Notes under the pieces: model-generated
Told to the model about the DNA's origin: nothing
The model's input: the letters and a program-made list of their open reading frames with translations, nothing else
Database searches by the model: none
Origin: an uncultured Jannaschia sp.
GTDB lineage: Bacteria; Pseudomonadota; Alphaproteobacteria; Rhodobacterales; Rhodobacteraceae
Assembly: GCF_947503795.1 (NCBI RefSeq)
Contig: NZ_CANNEZ010000001.1
Span: forward strand, 2,327,260-2,391,259
Direction: 5' to 3'
Length of the DNA: 64,000 nucleotides
Program-made: the position numbers and the translations under genes
Part shown: piece by piece, positions 8,367 through 17,524 of the stretch
Numbering within the stretch: the first letter of the stretch is position 1
Layout of the letters: every line of letters begins with the position of its first letter

Positions 8367-8441
8367 CAGACGGATTATCGCACGCAGTCGATGCGCATAG
8401 CTAGGGGTCATCGCACGATCCACGTTGCAAGGAGACCAGCT

Positions 8442-9188
<747 letters not shown>

Positions 9189-9243
9189 GCGTCGGGACGG
9201 GCGGGCCGGCGCGCCCGCTCGCCCCTTCTGTTCCAGGCAACGG

Positions 9244-9633
9244 TCAGCCCGTCAGCATCGTCACCGCGAGGTAGAGCGAGCCCAGCGACGCGGCCGAGAA
9301 GCCCAGGATCCGCGCGAAGGGCAGGCCCGTGTAGTAGAGCAGCACGAACCAGGCCCGGCCCGCGACCACGACCGCAAGCGCGGTCGAGACGCCCGGACCG
9401 GTTGCGCCGGATGCCGCGGCCGCCGCGAGGACGGGCAGGACGTAGGCCGCGCTCTCGACCTGGTTGCGCCAGGCCCGCTCGAGGCGCAGCCCGAACGGCG
9501 TGCGGGTGATCGCGGGTCGGTTTGACGAGAAGCCGTAGCCGAACCCTTGGCTGGCATAGGCGTAGACGATCTCGACGGTCAGCGCCGTCATCGAGATGAG
9601 CGCATAGAGGATCAGGGCGGTGGTCGCTGTCAT
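9244..9633 (-). CDS. MAPEG-family membrane protein
   Basis: 129 aa with four hydrophobic segments, the size and layout of MAPEG proteins (microsomal glutathione S-transferase-like). Features include an early VEIVYAYASQG loop, the RxxRAWRNQVES-type motif near residues 50-58, and a YYTGLPFAR segment. Its start codon overlaps the stop of the DUF1330 gene by 4 nt (ATGA), making it the last gene of a three-gene operon behind the haloalkane-dehalogenase-like enzyme. That context suggests detoxification of small halogenated or electrophilic compounds; this is inference. Confidence 0.82.
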   Translation of the reverse strand: MTATTALILYALISMTALTVEIVYAYASQGFGYGFSSNRPAITRTPFGLRLERAWRNQVESAAYVLPVLAAAAASGATGPGVSTALAVVVAGRAWFVLLYYTGLPFARILGFSAASLGSLYLAVTMLTG

Positions 9634-9935
9634 GTCATGGCCTCCTGAGCGATGGCGACGAAGGATCGGGCGGGATCGAACAGCGCCTGGCGTCGCGCCC
9701 GCAGCGGCGCGTTGTCCGGGTCGGCGGACCAGGCGTCGAAGGCTGCGCGGTCGGGAAAGCGCAGGATCGCCAAAACGCCACCCGCCTCGCCCTCCAGCAT
9801 CTCCGCTTGGGGCGCGACGGCGAGCGTCTCGACCCCGTGGCGCGCGTTGATCGCCTGAATCGGCCCCGCGTAATCGCGCAGCAACGCCTCCATGTCGGAC
9901 ACCGCCGGCGAAACGACCATCACGACGCGGCTCAT
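9630..9935 (-). CDS. DUF1330 family protein
   Basis: 101 aa. It is a compact ferredoxin-like (dimeric alpha/beta-barrel) protein with the DUF1330 pattern: a FPDRAAFDAWSADPD segment near residues 65-80 and a YAGPIQAINARHG helix before it. It is flanked by 4-nt ATGA overlaps on both sides (dehalogenase upstream, MAPEG downstream), so it is translated as part of one operon. The biochemical role of the family is unsettled. Confidence 0.85.
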   Translation of the reverse strand: MSRVVMVVSPAVSDMEALLRDYAGPIQAINARHGVETLAVAPQAEMLEGEAGGVLAILRFPDRAAFDAWSADPDNAPLRARRQALFDPARSFVAIAQEAMT

Positions 9936-10888
9936 TGCCCCGGCTCCGGCAGGGTGGCGAGCCAGTCGGACAGGGCCGCGCCGATGGCGTCCGGGTGGTC
10001 CTCCTGCACGAAATGCACGCCCGCGCCCAATGGCACATGGGTCAGGTTCGACGCATTCGCCGCGACATGTTCGACCACGGGCGGCGGCATCAGGGCGCCG
10101 GGCACGACCGAGAACATCAGCTTCGGCACATCCGTCGAATAGAGCCATTCACCGTTTGCCGCGATCACCTCCGCCGTGTGCGCGGGCTCGCCCCCGATGG
10201 GGATCTGGCGGGGCCATTCCAGCGTCGGGCGGCGGCTTTCGGGCGTGGGGAACGGGGCGCGATAGTTCTCCATGACCTCGTCGGACAGCGGCGTGGCGAC
10301 CGCGATCTTGCCCAGCACCTCCTCGACGAAGAAGTTGTCCTCCAGCACCATCCTCACGCCCGCGGGCGAGCGGAGCGCGCGGAAGAGCTCCGCGTTCTGC
10401 GGACCGAGCGCCTCGAGCGACGGCGCGGGCAAAGCGGGCGGAATCCCCGCCTCCATGAAGGCGAGGCCGCGGATCCGGCCGGTGCCCTCCTCGTTGCGCG
10501 CAATCTCCATGCCGAGGACGGAGCCCCAATCGTGAACCACGAGCACGACCTCGCCCAGATCCAGCCTGCCCAGAAGCGCGTCCAGATACATCGCGTGATC
10601 TTCATACGTGTAGGCGATGTCCGGCTTTCCGCTGTCCCCCATCCCTATCAGGTCGGGCGCGATGACCCGGTAATCGTCGGCCACGTGGGGGATGATGTTG
10701 CGCCAGAGATAGGAGGAGGTCGGGTTGCCGTGCAGCATCAGGATTGCTGGCCCCTCGCCTTCGTCGACATAGGCCATGGTCGAGCCCAGGACCTCCATCG
10801 TCTTCTTCTCGAAAGGGAACGCGGCCTGCGCCAGGACGGGCGCGGCGGTGAGCATCAGCGCGGCAAGCGCGGGCAGGATCGGTCGCAT
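9932..10888 (-). CDS. Exported haloalkane-dehalogenase-like alpha/beta hydrolase
   Basis: 318 aa. A Sec-type signal peptide (hydrophobic to about residue 20, ALAQA cleavage-like site) precedes an HLD-II-like core resembling DhaA. HGNPTSSYLW gives the halide-stabilising Asn55, the nucleophile is Asp120 in VVHDWGS with Trp121, a candidate catalytic acid lies in FMEAG, and the catalytic His is in GVHFVQEDHP. Cytoplasmic haloalkane dehalogenases hydrolyse the C-halogen bond; this copy would act in the periplasm. The start at 10888 follows GGAGAT. It is first in an operon with DUF1330 and MAPEG and divergent from a LysR gene. An epoxide-hydrolase-like substrate is the main alternative. Confidence 0.85.
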   Translation of the reverse strand: MRPILPALAALMLTAAPVLAQAAFPFEKKTMEVLGSTMAYVDEGEGPAILMLHGNPTSSYLWRNIIPHVADDYRVIAPDLIGMGDSGKPDIAYTYEDHAMYLDALLGRLDLGEVVLVVHDWGSVLGMEIARNEEGTGRIRGLAFMEAGIPPALPAPSLEALGPQNAELFRALRSPAGVRMVLEDNFFVEEVLGKIAVATPLSDEVMENYRAPFPTPESRRPTLEWPRQIPIGGEPAHTAEVIAANGEWLYSTDVPKLMFSVVPGALMPPPVVEHVAANASNLTHVPLGAGVHFVQEDHPDAIGAALSDWLATLPEPGQ

Positions 10889-10929
10889 GACGTATCTCCG
10901 GTCGGAAAGGGCAATACCTGAGACTAGAC

Positions 10930-10966
10930 ATCGCGATTGTGCACCTGCGAGGCGCGATTTCGCGAT
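10930..10966. promoter_or_regulatory. Candidate operator in dehalogenase/LysR spacer
   Basis: The 136-bp divergent spacer holds ATCGCGA (10930-10936) and its exact reverse complement TCGCGAT (10960-10966), 23 nt apart. Such an interrupted repeat fits two LysR-type half-sites. The call is by symmetry only. Confidence 0.3.
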
Positions 10967-11024
10967 GGTGTGGTGCGTTGATGCGACGCGCGCCCTGTGC
11001 CAACCTGCTGGCCGGAGGTCCTCC

Positions 11025-11900
11025 ATGCCCGATCGCCCCCTGGACTGGGATGCCGTGCAAACCCTGCTCGCCGTTGCGCGCGCCCGCTCCGTCCGGGGTG
11101 CCGCCACGGCGCTGGGCATCCATCACACGACCGTCGGTCGCCGCATCGACGCGCTCGAAGCGCGGATCGGTGCGCGGTTGTTCGACCGCCGGCCCGATGG
11201 CTGGGCCCTGACGCCTTCGGGCGAGGAGGTCGCAGAGGCCGGACGCGGGTTCGACGAGGCGCTCGTGGCGGCCCGCAGACGGGTCGAGGGCCGGGACGCG
11301 GCCCTGACCGGCCATGTCACCATCACCGTGGCCGAGCCGGTCTTCGTCCGGCTGATCGCCGCGCGCCTGCCCGAGCTGGTCGCGGCCCATCCCGGTTTGG
11401 AGCTGCGATTCGACACCGGCTACGATCTGCGCGACTTGGCCCGACGCGAGGCGGATGTCGCGCTGCGCATGGACAACAACCCGCCCGAAACCCTGGTTGG
11501 AAAGCGCCTCTTCCCCTACGGCGAGGCGACGTATGCCGCGCCGGGCTACCTCGACCGCCCGGCCCCGCGATGGCTCGGCTGGTCGGCGGGCGACGATAGC
11601 TGGATCGCGGCGACCGACCTGCCGCGCCTGCCGCTTTGGGGCGTCTTCCCGTCGATCGAGGCACAGGTCGCCGCGGCCCGCGCGGGACTGGGCGTCGCGC
11701 TTCTGCCCTGCCTGATCGGGGACGCGACGCCAGGATTGGTCCGCGCGACCGACCGCACGCCGCGCCCCTCCCGCGACATCTGGCTGCTGACCCATCCCGA
11801 CCTGCGCGGCACGGCGCGCGTCCGGACGGTCATGGCGTTCCTCGAACGGGTTCTGCGCGGTGCGCGCGACCGGATCGAAGGGCGCCCCCCGTCGCATTGA
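11025..11900 (+). CDS. LysR-family transcriptional regulator
   Basis: 291 aa from the ATG at 11025 with GGAGG at 11014-11018; the upstream in-frame extension lies inside the divergent promoter. HTH is at residues about 5-63 (GAATALGIHHTTVGRRIDALE), followed by a substrate-binding domain of the AllS/CysB-like fold with a short C-terminal half. It is divergent from the haloalkane-dehalogenase operon and probably regulates it. It is followed on the same strand by a decayed alpha/beta hydrolase gene, which may once have been a second target. Confidence 0.9.
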   Translation: MPDRPLDWDAVQTLLAVARARSVRGAATALGIHHTTVGRRIDALEARIGARLFDRRPDGWALTPSGEEVAEAGRGFDEALVAARRRVEGRDAALTGHVTITVAEPVFVRLIAARLPELVAAHPGLELRFDTGYDLRDLARREADVALRMDNNPPETLVGKRLFPYGEATYAAPGYLDRPAPRWLGWSAGDDSWIAATDLPRLPLWGVFPSIEAQVAAARAGLGVALLPCLIGDATPGLVRATDRTPRPSRDIWLLTHPDLRGTARVRTVMAFLERVLRGARDRIEGRPPSH

Positions 11901-11927
11901 TGCACCGGCGCCCTGCGAGATCGCGCC

Positions 11928-12690
11928 GTGACGTTGCAGCCCGTCCCGCGATCCGTGGCCCGACCTCGGACAGCGGAGATATGCCATTCGCTCGACACCA
12001 GAAGCGAAGCCGAGGCCCGCGTGGCGCAAACCATCGAACGGCTGGGCCCGCGCGACCTCTATGCCTTCACGCACAACTTCGCAGACCTGCCCCACGGCAG
12101 GATGCACTACGTAATTGAAGGCTCGGGCGACCCGGTGCTCTGCCTGCATGGCAACCCGACCTGGTCCTTCCTCTGACGGGCCTTCGTGATGGGATTGTCG
12201 GATCGCATACGTGTCGCCGCACCCGATCACATCGGCCCCGGCCTGTCGGACAAACCCGAGGCGGAAGGTGCTATTTCATCGAAGGGCGTATGCGCGATCT
12301 GGAGGCGCTGGTCCTCGGTCTCGACCTGCGCCGTATCACGCTCGTTCTGCAGGATTTGGGCGGCCCAATCGGCCTCGCCCTGGCCGCGCGCCATCCGGCC
12401 CGCGTCCGCGCGCTGGTGATCCTGAACTCCTTCGGCGTCTACCCGCTGCACCCGTCGCGGAAGGCCGACGGCCTGCGCCTGCCGCCGCCGCTTCGTCTGA
12501 TGCGCTCGCGCCCGCTCGGCACGTGGCTGGTGCGCAAGCGCGGCATGTTCGACCGCATGGTGATGAAGTTGGCCACCGGCACACGCATGAAGGCCGTCCA
12601 CCACGCCTGCACCGGCATGTCCGAGGGGCCGCGCGATCGGGGAGGCCTGATGGCGTCCCCACACCTCATACCCACCCATTCGTCCCACCC
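11928..12690 (+). pseudogene. Decayed alpha/beta hydrolase (haloalkane-dehalogenase-like)
   Basis: The hydrolase can be followed through three breaks. LCLHGNPTWSFL is interrupted by an in-frame TGA at 12174-12176 where Trp or Tyr would be expected. Reading continues in frame (VAAPDHIGPGLSDKPE) to about 12265. It then shifts by one frame to GRMRDLEALVLGLDL and LVLQDLGGPIGL, with the nucleophile Asp still present. After THSSHPV near 12690 similarity ends, leaving no catalytic-His region before the next gene. It belongs to a different subfamily from the intact enzyme at 9932-10888, so it is not a recent duplicate. Confidence 0.8.
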
Positions 12691-12721
12691 CGTTCCCCGG
12701 GTCGAAGCATTGAGATCGCGG

Positions 12722-13906
12722 TTAGCGGGGGGTGTTCGTTCCCGCATGTTCTTTACCCATGACCGCCCGACAGCGTGCAAAGAGCGCGTCGGTCTGGCGG
12801 GAGAGGTCGAACTCGCGTTCGATCCAGCGTCGCGCCGCGGTCGCCAGAGACGCCGCGTCCGCTGAGCCATCGCTCAAGGCGATCAGGTTGTCGCAGAGCG
12901 CGGCCGCGTCTCCCTCGTCTGAGAGCAGGCCGGTCCGGCCGTGGGACACGAGTTCGGGGATCCCGGAATGGCGGGTCGTGCAGACCGGTGTCCCCAAGGC
13001 CATCGCCTCCATCAGCGTGACGGGTATGCCCTCCTGGTCGCCATCCTCGGCCGTGATGCTGGGTGCGAGGAAGGCGTCGGCGTCGGCTATGAGGGCAACC
13101 GTGGACTGGTGCGACAGGGGGCCGAGGAACCGGATCCGATCGCCCAGACCCGCGGCGGCCGCCTGCCTCCGCAGGTCCTCCTCGCAAGGGCCCGAGCCGC
13201 CGATTTCGTACGTCCAGTCGAGCTCCGGCGCCTCGCGGCGGAGTCGCGCCAGCGCCGCGATGGCGACGTGCAGGCCCTTCTTGGGCACCAGCCGGGCGAC
13301 GCTGGCGAAGCGCAGGCTGCGTGATCCGAACGCCTGCGGCGGTGTGAAGGTGTAGCGCTCCGTCGGCACCCCGAGATGTAGCACCTCGACCCGCGCGCGC
13401 GGCGCGCCGCCCGCGACCAGAAGCTCGGCGAACGGCTCGTTCACCGTCAGGAACAGGTCGCCCGCCGCGAAGAGCCCGCGATACTTCCGCAGACCATTTC
13501 GGTGATGCTCCACGCTCACGTCGCGACCGTGGAATATCGTGACGAGTGGCGGGGATGGCTTGCCCGGCTGGCGCGCGCGGGCGACCGCGGCCCCGGCATA
13601 GCCAAAATGCGCGATCACGAGGTCGCTCTCGATCTGCCGCCATGTCCAGCGTTCCGCGCGGCGCCGGATCGCGTCGTGCAGTCGCGGGGGAAGATACCGC
13701 GTCGAGGACTCGAGGCGCGGCGGCCAGTCGACGCGCCTGACCTGCTCCAGTCGGCTTGCGTTGTCCGGTGACAGCCCCGCATCATCGTCTGCCTGCCGAC
13801 AGGCGACGGTGACGTCATGACCGGCCCGCAACGCATGCATGACCTGTGCGGTCACGAAGGTCTGGGACCGCGCGGGGAAGGTTGAGACGACGAAGCAGAT
13901 CCTCAC
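12722..13906 (-). CDS. Glycosyltransferase family 4 (WcaL/AmsK-like)
   Basis: 394 aa from a GTG at 13906 that overlaps the preceding gene's stop (GTGA); the longer upstream reading lies inside that gene. It is a GT-B enzyme: N-terminal CFVVSTFPARSQTFV, donor-side FASVARLVPKKGLHVAI near residue 225, and the E-x7-E motif region GIPVTLMEAMALGTPV near 315. It resembles colanic-acid-type WcaL transferases that act late in repeat-unit assembly. It is the last gene of the flippase-sulfotransferase-GT-GT operon and abuts the decayed hydrolase. It should add a sugar to the lipid-linked repeat on the cytoplasmic face; donor and linkage are unknown. Confidence 0.88.
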   Translation of the reverse strand: MRICFVVSTFPARSQTFVTAQVMHALRAGHDVTVACRQADDDAGLSPDNASRLEQVRRVDWPPRLESSTRYLPPRLHDAIRRRAERWTWRQIESDLVIAHFGYAGAAVARARQPGKPSPPLVTIFHGRDVSVEHHRNGLRKYRGLFAAGDLFLTVNEPFAELLVAGGAPRARVEVLHLGVPTERYTFTPPQAFGSRSLRFASVARLVPKKGLHVAIAALARLRREAPELDWTYEIGGSGPCEEDLRRQAAAAGLGDRIRFLGPLSHQSTVALIADADAFLAPSITAEDGDQEGIPVTLMEAMALGTPVCTTRHSGIPELVSHGRTGLLSDEGDAAALCDNLIALSDGSADAASLATAARRWIEREFDLSRQTDALFARCRAVMGKEHAGTNTPR

Positions 13907-14997
13907 GCGGATCTCCGGTCGGGCGCGGTGCCGGACGCCGCCGCCTCGGTGATGACGCCGATGAAGGTACGGAACTGCTGGGTGAAATCGAGCTCCGGCC
14001 TCCGGGCATATCGCTCGGCCGTGGCGGACATCTCGGCATAGGCGTCCGGGTCGTCCCAAAGGCTGCGCAACGCGGCGACCCAGTCGGCGATGGGCGCGTC
14101 GTGGGGCAGCACGATACCGCCCGGCCCGATGGCCTGCCCCAACCCGCCCCGGTCGGATCCGATCACGGGGATGCCGCTGCAATGCGCCTCCGAGGCGATG
14201 CGGCCCCAGGCTTCCTCCCACTGGCTGGGGGCCAGGAGGATCCGGGTCCGGCCGTAAACCTTATCCATGTCGTTGGTCCGGCGCATGAAGGTGACGTTCG
14301 GCAGGGCGTCCATCTCGTCCTTGGTGCGGCGAAAATCCTCCTCCCAGAGCGTCCAGGCCTCGACGAAGAGGAACGGGATGTCGGGACAGGCCCGCGCCAT
14401 GTCACGGGCGATCTCGTAGCCCTTCTTGGGGTGGATATTGATGAGCGTCGTCATCTCGCGGGTGGTTTCGGTCCGGTATTTCTCGAAGTCTATGGTCGGC
14501 GGGATCACCGTGCTCTCGATCCCGTATTCGCGCTTGTACCGCTCGGCGGTGAAGGGCGAATTGGCGATGAAGCGCGCGCCCGCGACCGCGCTGACATCGC
14601 CGTCGTTCTCGGAAAACTCGACGTTCCGAAGGTAGAACACGACCGGTATGCCATGCTTGGCAAAGAGCTGTCCGAGGACGGCGGATCGGCGGGTCTGGAC
14701 GACGACGACGTCCGGCGCGAACCGCTCGATCGCGGCGCGGACGCGAACGGGGTCCATCGGCTCCCAGGTGCGCATCACCTCGTAGCCGAGGACGCGATCG
14801 ACGCTGAAGGCGCGCCCGGTCAGCTTGCGCTGCGCTCGCATCCGCCACCCGAAGAACCCCCGCCCCGACGTGCCGCAATAGACGGCGCAGTCATGGCCTT
14901 CGGCGAGGCTCTGCCGGATGAGGTGATCGGTGCTGTTCTGCGTGCCACCGCTCGCTTCCGGCAGCCAGCCGTTTCCGCCGGCGAAGAGTATGCGCAT
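13903..14997 (-). CDS. Glycosyltransferase family 4, paralogue of 24592-25707
   Basis: 364 aa. Starts MRILFAGGNGWLPEASGGTQ, a GT-B N-terminal strand and glycine loop. NIHPKKGYEIA follows near residue 188, and the donor-site stretch APSQWEEAWGRIASEAHCSG near 258-277. The same unusual motifs (YLRNVE, SQWEEA.GRIA.EAH.SGIPV) appear in the GT at 24592-25707, so the two are paralogues. It sits between a sulfotransferase (12-nt gap) and another GT4 (4-nt overlap). The role is addition of a hexose to the exopolysaccharide unit (inferred). Confidence 0.88.
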   Translation of the reverse strand: MRILFAGGNGWLPEASGGTQNSTDHLIRQSLAEGHDCAVYCGTSGRGFFGWRMRAQRKLTGRAFSVDRVLGYEVMRTWEPMDPVRVRAAIERFAPDVVVVQTRRSAVLGQLFAKHGIPVVFYLRNVEFSENDGDVSAVAGARFIANSPFTAERYKREYGIESTVIPPTIDFEKYRTETTREMTTLINIHPKKGYEIARDMARACPDIPFLFVEAWTLWEEDFRRTKDEMDALPNVTFMRRTNDMDKVYGRTRILLAPSQWEEAWGRIASEAHCSGIPVIGSDRGGLGQAIGPGGIVLPHDAPIADWVAALRSLWDDPDAYAEMSATAERYARRPELDFTQQFRTFIGVITEAAASGTAPDRRSA

Positions 14998-15009
14998 GGT
15001 CGGTCCCTT

Positions 15010-15747
15010 TCACTGAGGTCGCGATGTGGGGTCGGCCCGGACCTCCGCCGCGCGGATATCCGGCGGGGCGGCACAGGCGTCGTCGTAGAGCTCGCCGTCG
15101 GCCCGGTAGAGTGTGCGAATGCGGTCGATGACACCGTCGGAGAGCGCGGCGCGCGACGTCCGCGGACCGGTGCTGCGGTTCTTGTGTTCGAGGGCGCCGG
15201 GCGGCAGGCCCGCGACCCGCTGAAGCTCGGCCGCCATTCTGGGCTTGGGTATCAGGTGATCGACCACCGGCTTGCCGTCGTCGCAGACGAAGTCGGATTG
15301 CGGACGAAAGTGAAAGTAGCTCATCGCGTGCCGGCGGAAGGAGGCATCCGTCGTCATCCGCGCGGTCAGGGCGTCGATCGGATCGTCGCCGACCAGGAGC
15401 ATCCCGAAGGTCCGGTCCAGCCTGTTGCGCCCGCCCGCCCGCAGGTAATCGTAAGCCGAGAGGAACCGCTCGACCGGCTCGCGCAGGATCGCCACCTTCG
15501 GCAGCGTGGCCCAGGCCCGCGGACAGGACGCGCGAAGCTCCCGCCAGGTCCGATGCCGGACGCGGTAGCCATAGAGGGCGTCCTCGACCGATGTGCCCGC
15601 GTTCTTCGGAATGTGGATCAGGACGATCCCCCGCTTCAGGTAGACCGCTTCGAGGTTCGGGTCCGGCGTCGGCTGCGCCTCGGCCAGCATCCGGTCCGGC
15701 CAGAGACGCCATTCGAGCCGGGCCCTGATGCGGTCGAGCCGGGTCAC
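15010..15747 (-). CDS. Sulfotransferase family protein (carbohydrate type)
   Basis: 245 aa. The 5'-phosphosulfate loop is IHIPKNAGTSVEDAL near residues 44-58, and the 3'-phosphate motif is ILREPVERFLSAYDYL near 87-102, as in sulfotransferase family 2 proteins that move sulfate from PAPS to a sugar hydroxyl. It begins four bases inside the flippase stop (ATGA) and is followed 12 nt later by a GT4 gene, so it belongs to the polysaccharide operon. This suggests a sulfated sugar in the polymer. It has no signal peptide, so it would act in the cytoplasm on the lipid-linked unit. Confidence 0.85.
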   Translation of the reverse strand: MTRLDRIRARLEWRLWPDRMLAEAQPTPDPNLEAVYLKRGIVLIHIPKNAGTSVEDALYGYRVRHRTWRELRASCPRAWATLPKVAILREPVERFLSAYDYLRAGGRNRLDRTFGMLLVGDDPIDALTARMTTDASFRRHAMSYFHFRPQSDFVCDDGKPVVDHLIPKPRMAAELQRVAGLPPGALEHKNRSTGPRTSRAALSDGVIDRIRTLYRADGELYDDACAAPPDIRAAEVRADPTSRPQ

Positions 15748-17264
15748 GTCGCGCCTCCCGATGCCCAGCTCCGGGTCTTCCGCATCGCCTTCATCCCGAG
15801 GTCAAACGCCTCGTGCATGATGTCGCGACCGTAGCGGCTGAGCGAGAACACCGCCGCGAAGACCGCGTAGGAGAGGAGCACGCCAGCCAGCAGTCGCAGC
15901 GCGGCCGGTCCCGCAAGTCCCGCCTGCGCGACCCAGAGCACGCCGTACGCCGTGGCACCGGCGGCGAGCGCGGGACCGATGCGCCGGCGGATGCTGTCCG
16001 CGCGGATCGGGCCCTTCCGGCAGATCAGCATCCAGAGCGGCAGGAGCTTGAGCGCCGATACCGCGGCATAGGCCATCGCGAGGGCCACGACGCCATATTG
16101 GACGCCGACCGCAAAGGCCGTGCAGGTGGCGATCGCCGAGGCGAGTCCCCACCACGCCATCTCTGTCGTGCGCCCCTGGCTGATGAAGAGCCACCCTGTC
16201 GGGTTCGCGAGCGACTGCGTCAGCCCGGCAATCCCCAGTGCGGCGAAGATCGGCGCGCTTGCGGCCCATTTCGCACCGAGCAGAAAGGGAACCGCGGTAT
16301 CGGCCATCGCCGTGAGCGCCGCGACGCCGGGCATGACCGCCAGCTGCAGAAGACCGAACACGCGAAAGAAGGCGTGTGCGTATCGATCCGGCTCGCGCTG
16401 CAATCTCGACAGGACCGGCACCATGATCTGCGAGAGAGGCTGCGCGACGCGGTTGAGCGGAAAGAGCAGCAGCTTGTAGGCGCGGTCGTAGAGGCCGAGC
16501 GCCTCGCTGCCCCAGACCCGTCCGATCAGGACGTTGTCGAGATTGCGCGAGAAGAAATTCGCCAGCTTGAAGCCGGTGATGCCCGCGCCGAAGCCCAGCA
16601 GGTCCGCCGTGCCGGGCGCCATGGCCGGACGTCCGGGCCGCCACGGCACCCAGAGCCAGACCATGAGCGTTCCGAGCGCCGACCCTGCGACCATGCCCGC
16701 GACGAGGGCCCAGGGCGATGGCGCGACGGACGCCCAGAGGATCGAGGTGCCGAGCGTACAGACGGCGACCGCACCGGCGTTGATGGCAAGCCGCCCGAAC
16801 ATCATGCCCCGGTTCAGGAGGGCGAAATGCTGTGCCCCGAGGCCCGACACGAGGATCGTGAGGGCCATCACCTGCAGGATCGCGACCAGCGCCGGCTCGC
16901 GGTAGAAATCGGCGATGAGGGGCGCCGCGAGGACCAGAAGCAGGGTGAAGAAGAGGCTGACCGAGGCGTTGACCCAGAAGAGCGAATTGACCTGCCCGTA
17001 GGTCAGATCGTCCTTCTGGACGATCGCCTGCATCAGGCCGAGTTCCTTGAAGATCGACACCAGCACGATCACCGGGCCGACCATGGCGACGAGCCCGAAA
17101 TCGCTGGCCCCCAGGAGTCGCGACAGGACGATGACCGACAGGATTTGGCACCCCACGGTCACGACCTGACTCAGCCCCGTATGCAGGCTGCCGCGCAGGA
17201 CGGTGCCGCTGAAGCTGCTCAATGCCGAGGCATCGACCGTGCCGTTTGGGTCGTAGAGGGGCAT
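15744..17264 (-). CDS. Polysaccharide flippase (Wzx/ExoT-like, MOP superfamily)
   Basis: 506 aa with about 12-14 hydrophobic segments. It carries typical Wzx/MviN-type features: FSGTVLRGSLHTGLSQ at the start, the RLLGASDFGLVAM segment near residue 48, and LGLYDRAYKLLLFP near 240. It flips undecaprenyl-linked repeat units to the periplasm for polymerisation by the ExoQ-like protein. It is first in a four-gene operon (flippase, sulfotransferase, two GT4) and divergent from the ExoL-A-M fusion. A 525-codon antisense frame over the same bases is a high-GC shadow. Confidence 0.92.
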   Translation of the reverse strand: MPLYDPNGTVDASALSSFSGTVLRGSLHTGLSQVVTVGCQILSVIVLSRLLGASDFGLVAMVGPVIVLVSIFKELGLMQAIVQKDDLTYGQVNSLFWVNASVSLFFTLLLVLAAPLIADFYREPALVAILQVMALTILVSGLGAQHFALLNRGMMFGRLAINAGAVAVCTLGTSILWASVAPSPWALVAGMVAGSALGTLMVWLWVPWRPGRPAMAPGTADLLGFGAGITGFKLANFFSRNLDNVLIGRVWGSEALGLYDRAYKLLLFPLNRVAQPLSQIMVPVLSRLQREPDRYAHAFFRVFGLLQLAVMPGVAALTAMADTAVPFLLGAKWAASAPIFAALGIAGLTQSLANPTGWLFISQGRTTEMAWWGLASAIATCTAFAVGVQYGVVALAMAYAAVSALKLLPLWMLICRKGPIRADSIRRRIGPALAAGATAYGVLWVAQAGLAGPAALRLLAGVLLSYAVFAAVFSLSRYGRDIMHEAFDLGMKAMRKTRSWASGGAT

Positions 17265-17524
17265 ACACGTCTTTCGCGGGGTTGCGCGGAGAAACGCAGA
17301 AGAGCGTCACACAAGCCTCAACGCTCGGCCAGTTCTCCCGAGACCCGAAAAACACCGATTCCGCAGAAGGGCCATTTCCTGCACAAATAGCGGGCGAGTG
17401 AGGCGAAAACGCGCTCACCGACAGCGACCGGACGGGCGAAGCGCCACGGGACCACAGGAAGGGCTAGAGGAGGACGGGCGTCGCTGATGCGATGGGCCAC
17501 GAGTGGATCGTCCGAGGACCCGAT
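17265..17524. promoter_or_regulatory. Divergent promoter region of two polysaccharide operons
   Basis: A 260-bp spacer between the flippase operon (-) and the ExoL-A-M fusion operon (+). It contains an imperfect inverted repeat GTGAG-GCG-AAAA-CGC-G-CTCAC at 17398-17418. I cannot point to a convincing -10/-35 pair by eye. Confidence 0.4.

Noticed and set aside
7287..8441. N-terminal extension of the SDR frame by 385 codons
   Set aside because: It runs antisense through the LysR gene; the SDR has its own strong ribosome binding site at 8429-8435.
10602..12230. 542-codon - strand frame
   Set aside because: It covers the opposite strand of the LysR gene and part of the dehalogenase gene in another frame.
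13846..15834. 662-codon + strand frame
   Set aside because: Antisense to two glycosyltransferase genes and a sulfotransferase gene; arginine-rich low-complexity product without motifs.
15813..17390. 525-codon + strand frame
   Set aside because: Antisense to the flippase gene; the product is a highly charged artefact of high GC content.
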